Positions 16,021-24,400 of a stretch of DNA of 64,000 bases are shown here, piece after piece. This stretch comes from Ardenticatenaceae bacterium. Lineage in GTDB: Bacteria; Chloroflexota; Anaerolineae; Promineifilales; Promineifilaceae. Below the pieces are notes generated by a model that did no database searches, was not told the origin of the DNA, and saw nothing but the letters and a program-made list of their open reading frames with translations. Made by a program: the position numbers and the translations under genes. Where the stretch lies: contig JACKBX010000015.1 of assembly GCA_020634375.1 (NCBI GenBank), forward strand, positions 1 to 64,000, read 5' to 3'. The stretch's first letter is position 1. Every line of letters starts with the position of its first letter.

Positions 16021-18525
16021 ATGAAGAAAAAACTTCGTGGTGTTAAACGGCGTGACATCCTCTTCGACTATGACCTATACCGGCGCAAAGTGCCCATTCC
16101 CGGTGTCGAAAATACAGAGCTTAGTGTGTTAGACCTCTGGCCGGAAGGTGCAGAACGAACCATCATGTTTGTGCATGGCTATGCGGGTGTTCTGGAATCC
16201 TGGGAATTCCAAATCAATTACTTTGCCGGTCACAACTACCGGGTGATTGCGCCTGATCTGCGTGGTCATGGGCAAAGTGACGCGCCCTACACCAATTACA
16301 CGATGGATGAAATGGTAGCGGATTTGTATGCTATTACGCAGCATCTTGATGTCTCCATCCCCTTTACATTGGTCGCACACTCATTTGGTGGTTCTATCGC
16401 TGTCGAATACGCTAATGCTCACCCGGAACAGTTGGAAAAACTGGTGCTGATTGCCACAGCGGGCGAATTCCCGCTGCCTGCTATTGCCAATTACCTGCTC
16501 AAACTGCCATTGGATTGGTTTAAGCCTTTGTGGAAGTACCGCAACCGTTGGGATGCGGAGATCCATGTGGTTAAACGCATGATGGCAAATAATATGCGTC
16601 ATTGGAAGGGGTGGTCGCTGATGCGCAGCATCACCACGCCAACCTTGATCATTACCGGAGAGCGTGACAATTATTTTCCGCGTTGGGTATTTGAGGATGT
16701 GGGCAAAATGATGCCTGAGGCGGAAATGGTTGACGTGGGTTCGGCCAAGCATAAGGTGCAGTTGGAGCGTCACCAGGCTGTTACTCGCGCCATTGAGCGA
16801 TTTGTGGAGGGGCGGCATGGTTCCTGGCGTTCTACGATCAGCCAGGATAATCCCCTGCAAAACCGCCCCTGGATTAAGAGTTATGGGCAGGGTACGCCGC
16901 CAACGATTCCCATCCCTCGTCGCCCTTTGCATGATTTTTTGGAAAGCACGGCCGACTGGCTGCCACAGCGCACGGCGACGATTTTTTATGGCTCCAAGAT
17001 GACCTATAAGGAGTTGAATGAGCAGGCTCATCAGATGAGCCATGTCTTTCACGGCATGGGGGTGCGGCCGGGTGACCGAGTCATGTTGATTTTGCCTAAT
17101 ATGCCGCAAATGGTAGTTGCTTTTTATGGCGTGCTGCGTGCCGGGGGGATTGCTGTGCTGCCAAACCCGGACGCCAATTCCAGAGCAATTGTGCGTCAGG
17201 TGCAGGAGACGCAGCCAAAGGTGTTGGTGACGATTCGCAGTTTTAGTGAGTTAGCGCATTTGGTGAAGGAGACAACGGGGTTGTCTCAGTTTATATTTGC
17301 GGATTTGCGCACGGCCGTTTCCTACCCCGTCTACAAAAAATTGATAGAACGCTTCGGTATTGCCGATAACGAAGAACAGCACAAAGCTGAAGCCAAAGCA
17401 CTGGGTCAGCGCATGTCCCTTGTGCGCCAGGATGCACCGACTACTCCGCTTCACCTACCCGTCAGCCACCAAGGCTTGGCCGTCATCATTTACACCAGCG
17501 GCACAACAGCCAGACCCAAGGGCGTTGCCCTCTCCCATTACAATTTGGTTGCTAATTCACTGCAAACACGCCACTGGGTTCCTGATCTTGCATATGGGAA
17601 GGAAGTATGTCTTTCCGTTGTGCCATTGCTACACAGCTATGGCCTGATCACGGCCATGAACATGCCCATCATCATGGGCGCGACGTTGGTCTTGCAGCCC
17701 GTTTTTGAAGTGCAGCAAGTCTTAGAAGACATTCGCGATCACGAAGTATCCGTGTTCCCAGGTGTTCCTTCCATGTACATGGCGATCAACCAGGCGCCGG
17801 GCGTGCGGCAGTACGGCCTGTCATCGGTCAAAGCCTGCATCAGCGGCGCGGCCCCACTGCCTGTAGAAGTGCAAGAAGCTTTCGAGAAGTTGAGCCACGG
17901 ACGATTGGTCGAAGGATATGGTTTAACCGAAGCATCTCCGGTAACACACGCCAACCCCCTGTACGGCGTGCGCAAACCAGGTTCAATTGGTGTGCCTTTG
18001 CCCAACACCGAGGCCAAAATTGTTGACTTCATTACCAAAGAAGAAGTTGCCGTAGGTCAGATTGGGGAGATGCTTGTGCGCGGGCCACAGATCATGCAAG
18101 GGTATTGGCAATCAACCGGAACCCTAAATAAAGAAGCGCTTTTGCAGGATGGCTGGCTGGACACCGGTGATGTGGCTGTGCAAGATAGTGATGGCTATTT
18201 CCGCATCATCAGCCGCAAAAAAGATACCATCGTATTTGGCGAATACACTGTTTTTCCTCGTGACGTGGAAGAGGTTTTGTATGAGCATCCGCGTGTTTTA
18301 GAAGTGGCCGTTGTGGGGATTGGTAAAATCGGGGAGGGGCAGAAGGTCAAAGCATATGTGGTTCCCCGACCCGGCACAACTCTGACAAAGGAAGAACTGC
18401 TTGAGTTGTGTCGTCGTCGTTTGGAACCCTTTGCCGTGCCCTGGGATATTGAATTTAGAGAGACGTTGCCCAAGTCGTTTATAGGTAAAGTGCTGCGCCG
18501 GTTACTGGTGGATCCCACTCAATAA
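16021..18525 (+). CDS. Alpha/beta-hydrolase fused to AMP-forming acyl-CoA/acid ligase
   Basis: Residues 1-275 are an alpha/beta hydrolase: oxyanion HGYAG, nucleophile S121 in AHSFGGS, and GERDNYFP carrying a candidate Asp. Residues 300-834 are an ANL adenylating enzyme with IIYTSGTTARPKG (P-loop), GYGLTEASPV, GWLDTGDVA and the A10 lysine in LPKSFIGKVLRR. The hinge motif is SRKKDTIVFGEYTVFP, where most relatives have GGxNxxP. The order hydrolase-ligase recalls OleBC of olefin synthesis, but OleB uses Asp as nucleophile and this one has Ser. ATG at 16021 (GGTGGAG upstream) is preferred to the TTG at 15967. A thioester or lactone-forming role is inference. Confidence 0.85.
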   Translation: MKKKLRGVKRRDILFDYDLYRRKVPIPGVENTELSVLDLWPEGAERTIMFVHGYAGVLESWEFQINYFAGHNYRVIAPDLRGHGQSDAPYTNYTMDEMVADLYAITQHLDVSIPFTLVAHSFGGSIAVEYANAHPEQLEKLVLIATAGEFPLPAIANYLLKLPLDWFKPLWKYRNRWDAEIHVVKRMMANNMRHWKGWSLMRSITTPTLIITGERDNYFPRWVFEDVGKMMPEAEMVDVGSAKHKVQLERHQAVTRAIERFVEGRHGSWRSTISQDNPLQNRPWIKSYGQGTPPTIPIPRRPLHDFLESTADWLPQRTATIFYGSKMTYKELNEQAHQMSHVFHGMGVRPGDRVMLILPNMPQMVVAFYGVLRAGGIAVLPNPDANSRAIVRQVQETQPKVLVTIRSFSELAHLVKETTGLSQFIFADLRTAVSYPVYKKLIERFGIADNEEQHKAEAKALGQRMSLVRQDAPTTPLHLPVSHQGLAVIIYTSGTTARPKGVALSHYNLVANSLQTRHWVPDLAYGKEVCLSVVPLLHSYGLITAMNMPIIMGATLVLQPVFEVQQVLEDIRDHEVSVFPGVPSMYMAINQAPGVRQYGLSSVKACISGAAPLPVEVQEAFEKLSHGRLVEGYGLTEASPVTHANPLYGVRKPGSIGVPLPNTEAKIVDFITKEEVAVGQIGEMLVRGPQIMQGYWQSTGTLNKEALLQDGWLDTGDVAVQDSDGYFRIISRKKDTIVFGEYTVFPRDVEEVLYEHPRVLEVAVVGIGKIGEGQKVKAYVVPRPGTTLTKEELLELCRRRLEPFAVPWDIEFRETLPKSFIGKVLRRLLVDPTQ

Positions 18526-19392
18526 CTACTGGGATTGCTGTTGCAGCCAGGAGAGGGTTTCCTGCCAAAGGATTTTTGACTTGGGGCGGAAAAAGCCAAA
18601 ATGCCCGATGGCATTGATTCCCTTTTCGGCGCGGATGATGTGGCGGTGTTCGACGTTGGGGTAAGCTTGCATCATGGCATCTACGGCCTGCCGTGTACCC
18701 CAATTATCGTCGTCAAAGCTGTAGGCGAGGACGGGAGCTGTGAAGTCGGCGTATCGTTCGAGGGGTAGGCTGGCGTCGCCAAGTAGGTAGCGGGGGTTGC
18801 GGCACCATTTGCCCCATTCCAAAGCCACGCCTTTGGGTATATCTGGCGCAGAGCCAAAGAGGCTCCAGGGCATGTAGCCAAACAGTCGAGATAAGATGGG
18901 GAAGGTGATGTGAACGTGGAAGAACACGGCCGTTTTCTGCCCTCCCCCTTGCAATTTCCAATAACCACTTTGCGCCGACATGGTGACCATGGCCGCTATC
19001 TTGTGGCGGTTGGGCAGCATGCCGGCTGTTTGCCCGCCAAAGCTGTGCCCGACGTGGATGAGATGGAACGGCCGTAACGTCTCATCTACCCAGTCTACCA
19101 CTGCCGTCATGTCTGAAAAGACCCAATCGCTCATCGTGGCCTGGAAGCCGCGCAGACCTTTAGGAGCCGAGTCACCAATCCCACGATAATCATAGGTAAC
19201 AACGCGGTAGCCGTGCTGGCTCAAAAACTGGGCAAAGGGTTTGTAGAATCGTTGGGGAACGGCCGTTGCCGAACTGATCAAAATGACGTCCCCCGTGTCA
19301 GCTTCCTCAGGCCGGTACATAGTGACGGACAATGGGTAGCCATCCACTGCCAAAACTGAAAATGCTGTCTGATCTATTTGATTGGTCATCAT
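18526..19392 (-). CDS. Alpha/beta-fold hydrolase (esterase/acyltransferase-like)
   Basis: The 288-residue protein has nucleophile elbow VGHSFGGQT and strand/turn YDYRGIGDSAPKG, as in the serine aminopeptidase (Hydrolase_4) group. FGFFRPKSK near the end contributes the likely catalytic His (AIGHFGF). Its stop codon directly abuts that of the ligase fusion (18525/18526), so the two genes converge with no spacer and their transcripts must overlap. The start ATG at 19392 follows GAGGAGAT. The substrate is unknown. Confidence 0.85.
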   Translation of the reverse strand: MMTNQIDQTAFSVLAVDGYPLSVTMYRPEEADTGDVILISSATAVPQRFYKPFAQFLSQHGYRVVTYDYRGIGDSAPKGLRGFQATMSDWVFSDMTAVVDWVDETLRPFHLIHVGHSFGGQTAGMLPNRHKIAAMVTMSAQSGYWKLQGGGQKTAVFFHVHITFPILSRLFGYMPWSLFGSAPDIPKGVALEWGKWCRNPRYLLGDASLPLERYADFTAPVLAYSFDDDNWGTRQAVDAMMQAYPNVEHRHIIRAEKGINAIGHFGFFRPKSKILWQETLSWLQQQSQ

Positions 19393-19546
19393 ATCTCCTC
19401 TGCAGATGATTTCTTGATGGGATGTTTGCTAAGTTTAGGCAATGGCCTTTGTCGTTACAAGGTTTTTTAATACACAGGGTTTTTAGAGTAACATCCCAAT
19501 GGAATTCTCAAGCCATTTCAAAGCATATTACACCTGAGGTAACAGG

Positions 19547-20266
19547 ATGAAGAAGCAAAATAATCTATTAGCAGGCGTTACCTTCTTGGCTGAAGCTGGC
19601 CTTAACTTATTCGCCATTTTGGATTGTACCACCTTGCCCACAACGATAAGAGATATGTTGCTAGCGTCTGGTGTCCCCTTGACCGACTATCCAAGGCTCG
19701 TGCTTATTGGACACGGCGGCAGGCGCATGTGGACGGCGTTACAAGCATGGGGTATGAAAACGGCCGATCCCGTTGACCATTATAGTATGACCTTAACCCG
19801 CCAGTTCATTCAGACATACTTACACGCGCCACCGGTTTTTTGGCTTTATCCCAACACCCCTTACCTTGTTTCCTTGCAGCAATTAGGACGGCTGGCTGGT
19901 TGGAGCCATGCTTCCCCTTTGGGGCAGGGTATCCATCCCGTATATGGTGTTTGGTTTGCCTACCGTGCGGCTTTCCTAACCACAGCCGAGCTTCCCGTGT
20001 TGACTGAGCCAGACCAACCTTCTCCCTGTGAACTATGTGCTGACAAGCCATGCATCCGAGCTTGTCCGGTAGGCGCAGTAGGAGTCGGTAAGTTTGATGT
20101 AGATAGCTGTGCTCATCACCGACTGCGCTCTTATTCTCGCTGCGCGGACCGTTGTCTGGCACTCATGGCCTGCCCATTTTTCCCAGGGCATCAATACACA
20201 TTGCCACAAATCCAATATCATTACGGCCGTTCTCTTGCCACTTTGCGTGCCTGGTACAGCGAATGA
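19547..20266 (+). CDS. Ferredoxin-like 4Fe-4S protein (QueG-related C-terminal module)
   Basis: The 239-residue protein's C-terminal third has a 4Fe-4S motif, PCELCADKPCIRACPVGAV, followed by a second Cys cluster (DSCAHHRLRSYSRCADRCLALMACPF). This resembles the two-cluster tail of epoxyqueuosine reductase and related ferredoxin-like proteins. The N-terminal part lacks an obvious cobalamin domain of full QueG size (QueG is about 350-380 residues), so it is not called queG. It is probably cytoplasmic. The gene stands alone between a hydrolase and the fumarase genes. Confidence 0.72.
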   Translation: MKKQNNLLAGVTFLAEAGLNLFAILDCTTLPTTIRDMLLASGVPLTDYPRLVLIGHGGRRMWTALQAWGMKTADPVDHYSMTLTRQFIQTYLHAPPVFWLYPNTPYLVSLQQLGRLAGWSHASPLGQGIHPVYGVWFAYRAAFLTTAELPVLTEPDQPSPCELCADKPCIRACPVGAVGVGKFDVDSCAHHRLRSYSRCADRCLALMACPFFPGHQYTLPQIQYHYGRSLATLRAWYSE

Positions 20267-20461
20267 TAACTTTGATTATTGGTAAATAGACAAAAGTTAT
20301 TCAGATAGTTAGAAACCGTCTGCAAAAATCCAAGTTCACCTATAATATGACAAACATCACCCCGCATAGGTGCAAAACGAAACTACACGCCCACCAGACC
20401 GGGCAGTATAGTTCAAAAATATAAGCAGTAGCTATCCCACAAGTGTTAAGGAGCGCAAGTT

Positions 20462-21358
20462 ATGGAAAAAATAAAACAACCAGACCTGACCGACGCCTTC
20501 ACCGAACTGATTCGTCGTGCGGCAACCGATTTGCCTGCCGATATGGAAAAAGCCTTAGCCGATGCCAAGGGACGTGAAGATGACGGTTCAGCAGCCAAGA
20601 GCACGTTAGAAACCATTTTGAATAATGTAAAACTGGCCCGTAAGAACGCCACCCCCATTTGCCAGGACACAGGCACACCCATTTTTGAAATCAGATACCC
20701 ATTGGGCGTTTCCACCCGTGTGCTTGCCGACCAGATTCGCAAAGCAGCGGCAACCGCCACCGAACGCGCATACCTGCGTCCGAACGCCGTAGACAGCCTC
20801 ACTGGCAAAAACAGCGGCGATAACACTGGCGTGGACTTCCCCACCATGCATTTCCATGAATGGGATGAGGATTACATCCAGGTGGATTTGCTGCTGAAAG
20901 GTGGCGGCTGCGAAAATGTCTCTACACAGTACAAACTGCCCGATGGCGGTCTGAAAGCAGGCCGTGATTTGGAGGGCGTGCGCCGCGTCGTGTTGGATGC
21001 AGTGCATCAGGCGCAGGGCAAAGGGTGCGCTCCGGCCGTATTAGGCGTCGCCGTTGGCGGTGATCGCGGCTCATCCTACCTTAAATCAAAGGAACAGTTA
21101 TTCCGCAAATTAGAAGACACCAACCCGGACGCGCAGCTTGCCGATTTGGAAGACCGTTTGTACGAGGAAACCAATGAATTAGGCATTGGGCCAATGGGTT
21201 TTGGCGGCAAAACCAGTGTATTAGGTGTGAAGGTGGGGGTGCAGCATCGCCTTCCTGCTTCTTATTTTGTTTCCGTGGCTTACATGTGCTGGGCTAACCG
21301 CCGCGCACGCATGACCATTCAACTGAACGGCGAAGAGGTGGAGGTGAATTATGCATAG
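20462..21358 (+). CDS. Class I fumarate hydratase (or tartrate dehydratase), alpha subunit
   Basis: This 298-residue oxygen-sensitive 4Fe-4S hydratase subunit interconverts fumarate and malate, or dehydrates tartrate. The likely cluster ligands, inferred from their spacing, are C67 (PICQDTGTP), C189 (GKGCAPAVLG) and C276 (AYMCWANRR). GGGCEN and VGGDRGSS are further family motifs. It is preceded by AAGGAGCGCAAG and overlaps the beta-subunit gene by 8 bp, so the two are co-translated. Fumarase and tartrate dehydratase cannot be told apart from the sequence alone. Confidence 0.9.
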   Translation: MEKIKQPDLTDAFTELIRRAATDLPADMEKALADAKGREDDGSAAKSTLETILNNVKLARKNATPICQDTGTPIFEIRYPLGVSTRVLADQIRKAAATATERAYLRPNAVDSLTGKNSGDNTGVDFPTMHFHEWDEDYIQVDLLLKGGGCENVSTQYKLPDGGLKAGRDLEGVRRVVLDAVHQAQGKGCAPAVLGVAVGGDRGSSYLKSKEQLFRKLEDTNPDAQLADLEDRLYEETNELGIGPMGFGGKTSVLGVKVGVQHRLPASYFVSVAYMCWANRRARMTIQLNGEEVEVNYA

Positions 21359-21965
21359 GCTGACAGTTCCAATTTCTGATGAGGAAATTCGTGATCTGCA
21401 CGCAGGCGACACGGTATATCTGAACGGTGTCATTGTCACCGGACGCGATGCCGCACACAAGTTTATGATCGAGCATTTCGTCAAGGCGGATGCGATTGCT
21501 GCCGAAGACCAGGAACTGCACGATGAGTTAAAGCGGTTGCTGGATGGCAGTGTTATTTACCATTGTGGGCCGGTGGTGCAAAAATTGGACAATGGCTCCT
21601 GGAAATTTGTGGCAGCGGGGCCTACCACAAGTATCCGCGAAGAGGTGTATCAGGCGGATGTAATCAACTACTTCAATTTGAAGGGTGTGATTGGTAAGGG
21701 CGGTATGGGCGCAAACACGCTAAAGGCCTGCCAGGAACAGCCCGCAGTTTATTTTCATGCCATTGGCGGCGCAGCTAGCCTTATTGCCCAGTCAGTCACT
21801 GAGGTAAAGACGGTACACAAGCTGGAGTTTGGTGTGCCGGAAGCGATGTGGGTGATTGAGGTTGAAGATTTCCCAGTGGTGGTGACGATGGACAGCCACG
21901 GGGTCAGTATTCACGAAAAGGTGGAAGCTCAGTCTAAGGCGAAGTTGGCGGAATTGCTGGCATAA
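21351..21965 (+). CDS. Class I fumarate hydratase (or tartrate dehydratase), beta subunit
   Basis: The 204-residue protein corresponds to the C-terminal swivelling domain of single-chain FumA. It shows DTVYLNGVIVTGRDAAHK, the substrate-binding GPVVQKL region, AAGPTTSIRE and IGKGGMGANTLKAC. The start overlaps the alpha gene (ATG at 21351 within the last codons). A strong terminator follows 30 bp downstream, which closes a two-gene operon. Confidence 0.9.
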   Translation: MHRLTVPISDEEIRDLHAGDTVYLNGVIVTGRDAAHKFMIEHFVKADAIAAEDQELHDELKRLLDGSVIYHCGPVVQKLDNGSWKFVAAGPTTSIREEVYQADVINYFNLKGVIGKGGMGANTLKACQEQPAVYFHAIGGAASLIAQSVTEVKTVHKLEFGVPEAMWVIEVEDFPVVVTMDSHGVSIHEKVEAQSKAKLAELLA

Positions 21966-21995
21966 GCGGCTCTTACTTCATTTTTATATAGATAT

Positions 21996-22027
21996 GCCCT
22001 CTGGTTTTGCCGGAGGGCTATTTTTTT
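21996..22027 (+). terminator. Rho-independent terminator after the fumarase genes
   Basis: Stem GCCCTCTGG / CCGGAGGGC (21996-22004 with 22010-22018, one G-T pair) with loop TTTTG is followed by TATTTTTTTAT. Confidence 0.88.
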
Positions 22028-22043
22028 ATCTGTACATCTGCTT

Positions 22044-22880
22044 TTATCGGGGGGATGCCAGCGGATCGGGGTCTTCTTCATCGAGACCGGCAAGCCAGCG
22101 GGTGAGGCCGAAGGCAAAAAAGGCAAGGCCCAACAGCAGCAGGGCGGTAATGAAGGTGACGCGCAGGTCACGTTCTAGCGCAGAGTAGATGAGCAAAGGC
22201 ATGGTTTGGGTACGGCCGTTCAAATTCCCAGCAAATAGAATCGTTGCGCCAAATTCGCCCAGGGCACGCGCCCAACTGAGGATGAGGCCGACCAGCATAG
22301 CCCGCAAACTGAGGGGCAGCATGATGTGCCAGAAATACAACCAGCGGCCGGCTCCATCTACGGCCGCTGCTTGCTCCAATTCGCGGGGGATGGCCTCAAA
22401 GCGACTTTGCACGGCGCGAATGTAGAAGGGGGAGGCGACAAATACTTGGGCCAGCACAACGGCCGTAAACGAAAAAGACAACGTAATGCCTAATTTGCTC
22501 AAGGGAATGCCCACAAGCCCACGCCGTCCAAAGGCTGAGAGTAGGGCCATCCCCGCCACAATCGGGGGCATGACAATGGGAATCTCTACAAAAATAGTGA
22601 CCAGCCGCTTGAGTGGGAACTGCCGTCGCGCCAAAAAGTAGGCTAGAGGTGTGCCCAGCAGGATGATGAGCAGCGCACTTACGGCCGTACTGCCCAAACT
22701 GAGCAAAACGGCCGTAACAATCGCTCCCTGCTGCATGGCTACATCTCCTGGCAGCATCAGTGTGCGCCACACCAACGCCACCAGCGGAACGATGAGAAAC
22801 AGAGCCATCAGCAGCGCGAGAACGGCCGTAACCCCCTCCATAGAAAAAAGCTGCCTGCCTCGCCAGAAAACACGCTTCAT
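22044..22880 (-). CDS. modB: Molybdate ABC transporter permease
   Basis: This 278-residue permease has about six membrane helices (VTAVLALLMALFLIVPLVALVW first) and the binding-protein-dependent transport signature REFGATILFAGN-like segment ARALGEFGATILFAGNLNG, as in ModB/CysTW permeases. The frame is open from 22919, but ATG at 22880 leaves an 8-bp gap after modA rather than a 31-bp overlap and gives a normal N-terminus. It should move molybdate or tungstate through the inner membrane. The ATPase gene modC is not next to it. Confidence 0.88.
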   Translation of the reverse strand: MKRVFWRGRQLFSMEGVTAVLALLMALFLIVPLVALVWRTLMLPGDVAMQQGAIVTAVLLSLGSTAVSALLIILLGTPLAYFLARRQFPLKRLVTIFVEIPIVMPPIVAGMALLSAFGRRGLVGIPLSKLGITLSFSFTAVVLAQVFVASPFYIRAVQSRFEAIPRELEQAAAVDGAGRWLYFWHIMLPLSLRAMLVGLILSWARALGEFGATILFAGNLNGRTQTMPLLIYSALERDLRVTFITALLLLGLAFFAFGLTRWLAGLDEEDPDPLASPR

Positions 22881-22888
22881 AGACAATC

Positions 22889-23668
22889 TTACTGGCCCGG
22901 CGGAGGGCCAAATCCCCAACGAGACAATACAGCCTGCCCCGCCTCGCTGCGCACAAACGCCACAAACGCCTGCGCCAGCTCCGGCTGGGGTGCATCTATG
23001 AGAGGGGCAATGGGATAAACGGCCGTGACATTCTGCGCATCAGACAGCGGAACCAGTTGTACCAAACTTGCAATGTCAGGCGTCACATCCGACGTGTACA
23101 CTACCCCCGCATCTGCCTCACCTAGAGCAATTTTGGCCGTCACCTGACGCACATTGTCCTCTTCCGAGACCAAGTTCGCATAAAAACCCTGTTGAAATGG
23201 CATATCCATTGCCGTAACAATTTCGTCCGTATAGGCCCGCACGGGCACACCCGGAACCGCCAAAATCAAGGCCACGCCGGGCCTCGCTAGATCAGACAGC
23301 CCAGTAATGGCAGCCGGATTATCAGCAGGAACAATGATGGTTAAGTGGTTAGAGGCAAATGGCTGCTCGCCGTCGTTGGCAATACGCCCAGTTGCAATGA
23401 CCGCTTGCATTTGGGCAGGATTTGCCGAGGCAAACACGTCAGCCATAGCCCCCTGGCTCAGTTGCGCTGCCAGTTGGGACGATCCGCCAAAGTTAGTGAT
23501 CACGTCAACCCCTGGATTTTGCGCCTCAAATGCCTGAGCCAATTCGCTGAAGGCATCGGTAAGGGAAGCGGCGGCAAAAACCGTTAGCTGCGGTGTCTTT
23601 TCTTTGCCTAGTTGACACCCGCTCAGCGTAAGCAGCAGGGCCACGAAAACAAGTATGTGTGTGCGCAT
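22889..23668 (-). CDS. modA: Molybdate-binding lipoprotein of the ABC transporter
   Basis: The 259-residue protein has a lipoprotein signal (LLLTLSGC) followed by the ModA core: LTVFAAASLTDAFSELA, NFGGSSQLAAQL, GAMADVFASAN, and the C-terminal GEADAGVVYTSDV and FVRSEAGQAVLSRWGF. These Ser/Ala residues form the oxyanion pocket. It binds molybdate outside the membrane and delivers it to ModB. ATG at 23668 starts 5 bp after the alkD stop, while the longer frame (23701) would overlap it. The order alkD-modA-modB looks like one transcript. Confidence 0.92.
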   Translation of the reverse strand: MRTHILVFVALLLTLSGCQLGKEKTPQLTVFAAASLTDAFSELAQAFEAQNPGVDVITNFGGSSQLAAQLSQGAMADVFASANPAQMQAVIATGRIANDGEQPFASNHLTIIVPADNPAAITGLSDLARPGVALILAVPGVPVRAYTDEIVTAMDMPFQQGFYANLVSEEDNVRQVTAKIALGEADAGVVYTSDVTPDIASLVQLVPLSDAQNVTAVYPIAPLIDAPQPELAQAFVAFVRSEAGQAVLSRWGFGPPPGQ

Positions 23669-23673
23669 CGGGG

Positions 23674-24357
23674 CTAAACACGCCCCTGGTTTTTCAGCCA
23701 TTTCAGGGCTTCGCGGGCGCTGAGGGGCGCTAGAGACGTGACGTCCACAAAGGCGATGACGGCATCGGCATCTGTCTTTGAATATTCACGCAGCGCCCAG
23801 CCGATGGCCTTTTGAATGAAAAACTCGTCTGAATCCAGGTTTTCGTGGATGAGGGCGAACAACAAATCAACATCTGTGCGGGTTTTGTAATGTAGTTGGA
23901 AGAGCAGGGCGGTACGCCGCAGCCAGAAATTGTCGCTGGCCCGCCATTGGGCAACAAATTCATCACGTATCTGCGGAAAGCGGCTGAAGTGGGTTGCCAC
24001 TGGATGCCCGGCGATGAGGTCAACGGTGTCCCACCAGGATTTGGTGACGACGAGGTATTCCAGCACGTTGACAAATTCGGGCGGCAGTTTCTTTTCCCAT
24101 TTGTCCAGTAGGGTGAGGGCGCTGTATTGGTATTCCCGCTGCGGCAATTGCCATAAATCGCGCAAGATGGTTTCTAAGTCGTCTAATGGTGGTTTGCCCT
24201 GTTCGGCGATGAATTGCTTGAGTAATTCGCGGCGCTGCGGGGTTTTGATGCCCAGAAATGAGAACTGGTCGCGCATGTATTTTGCCATTGGCGCCGCTTG
24301 CTTTGCGTTGGCATGTTGGCTGAGTAGGGCTTGTAGGGATTGGGTATAGGTGTGCAT
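23674..24357 (-). CDS. alkD: AlkD-like DNA alkylation repair HEAT-repeat protein
   Basis: The 227-residue all-helical protein matches the AlkC/AlkD DNA glycosylase family: MRDQFSFLGIKTPQRRELLKQF, YQYSALTLLDKW, TKSWWDTVDLIAGHPVATHF and the C-terminal FFIQKAIGWALREYSKTD. These enzymes excise positively charged N3- and N7-alkyl purines. ATG at 24357 gives the family N-terminus; the frame is open further, to 24471. It lies 5 bp upstream of modA in the same direction, with no obvious functional link. Confidence 0.9.
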   Translation of the reverse strand: MHTYTQSLQALLSQHANAKQAAPMAKYMRDQFSFLGIKTPQRRELLKQFIAEQGKPPLDDLETILRDLWQLPQREYQYSALTLLDKWEKKLPPEFVNVLEYLVVTKSWWDTVDLIAGHPVATHFSRFPQIRDEFVAQWRASDNFWLRRTALLFQLHYKTRTDVDLLFALIHENLDSDEFFIQKAIGWALREYSKTDADAVIAFVDVTSLAPLSAREALKWLKNQGRV

Positions 24358-24400
24358 AGTGTTTATTGTCTCATAACCACTGCTTGTGGCACAGAAATAG

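Noticed and set aside
14641..17281. Gap in ACGGCCGT occurrence as a sign of horizontal transfer
   Set aside because: Gaps of 2-3 kb also occur within other ordinary genes, so a single gap is within expected scatter by eye.
16021..18525. Direct call as OleBC olefin-synthesis fusion
   Set aside because: The hydrolase nucleophile is Ser, not the Asp of OleB, and neither oleA nor oleD is nearby.
19547..20266. Call as epoxyqueuosine reductase queG
   Set aside because: The protein is too short, and the N-terminal domain does not show the expected cobalamin-binding part. Only the Fe-S tail is similar.
20267..20461. Possible regulatory RNA before the fumarase genes
   Set aside because: A TATAAT is present at 20342, but there is no matching -35 box or stable conserved fold; nothing specific could be supported.
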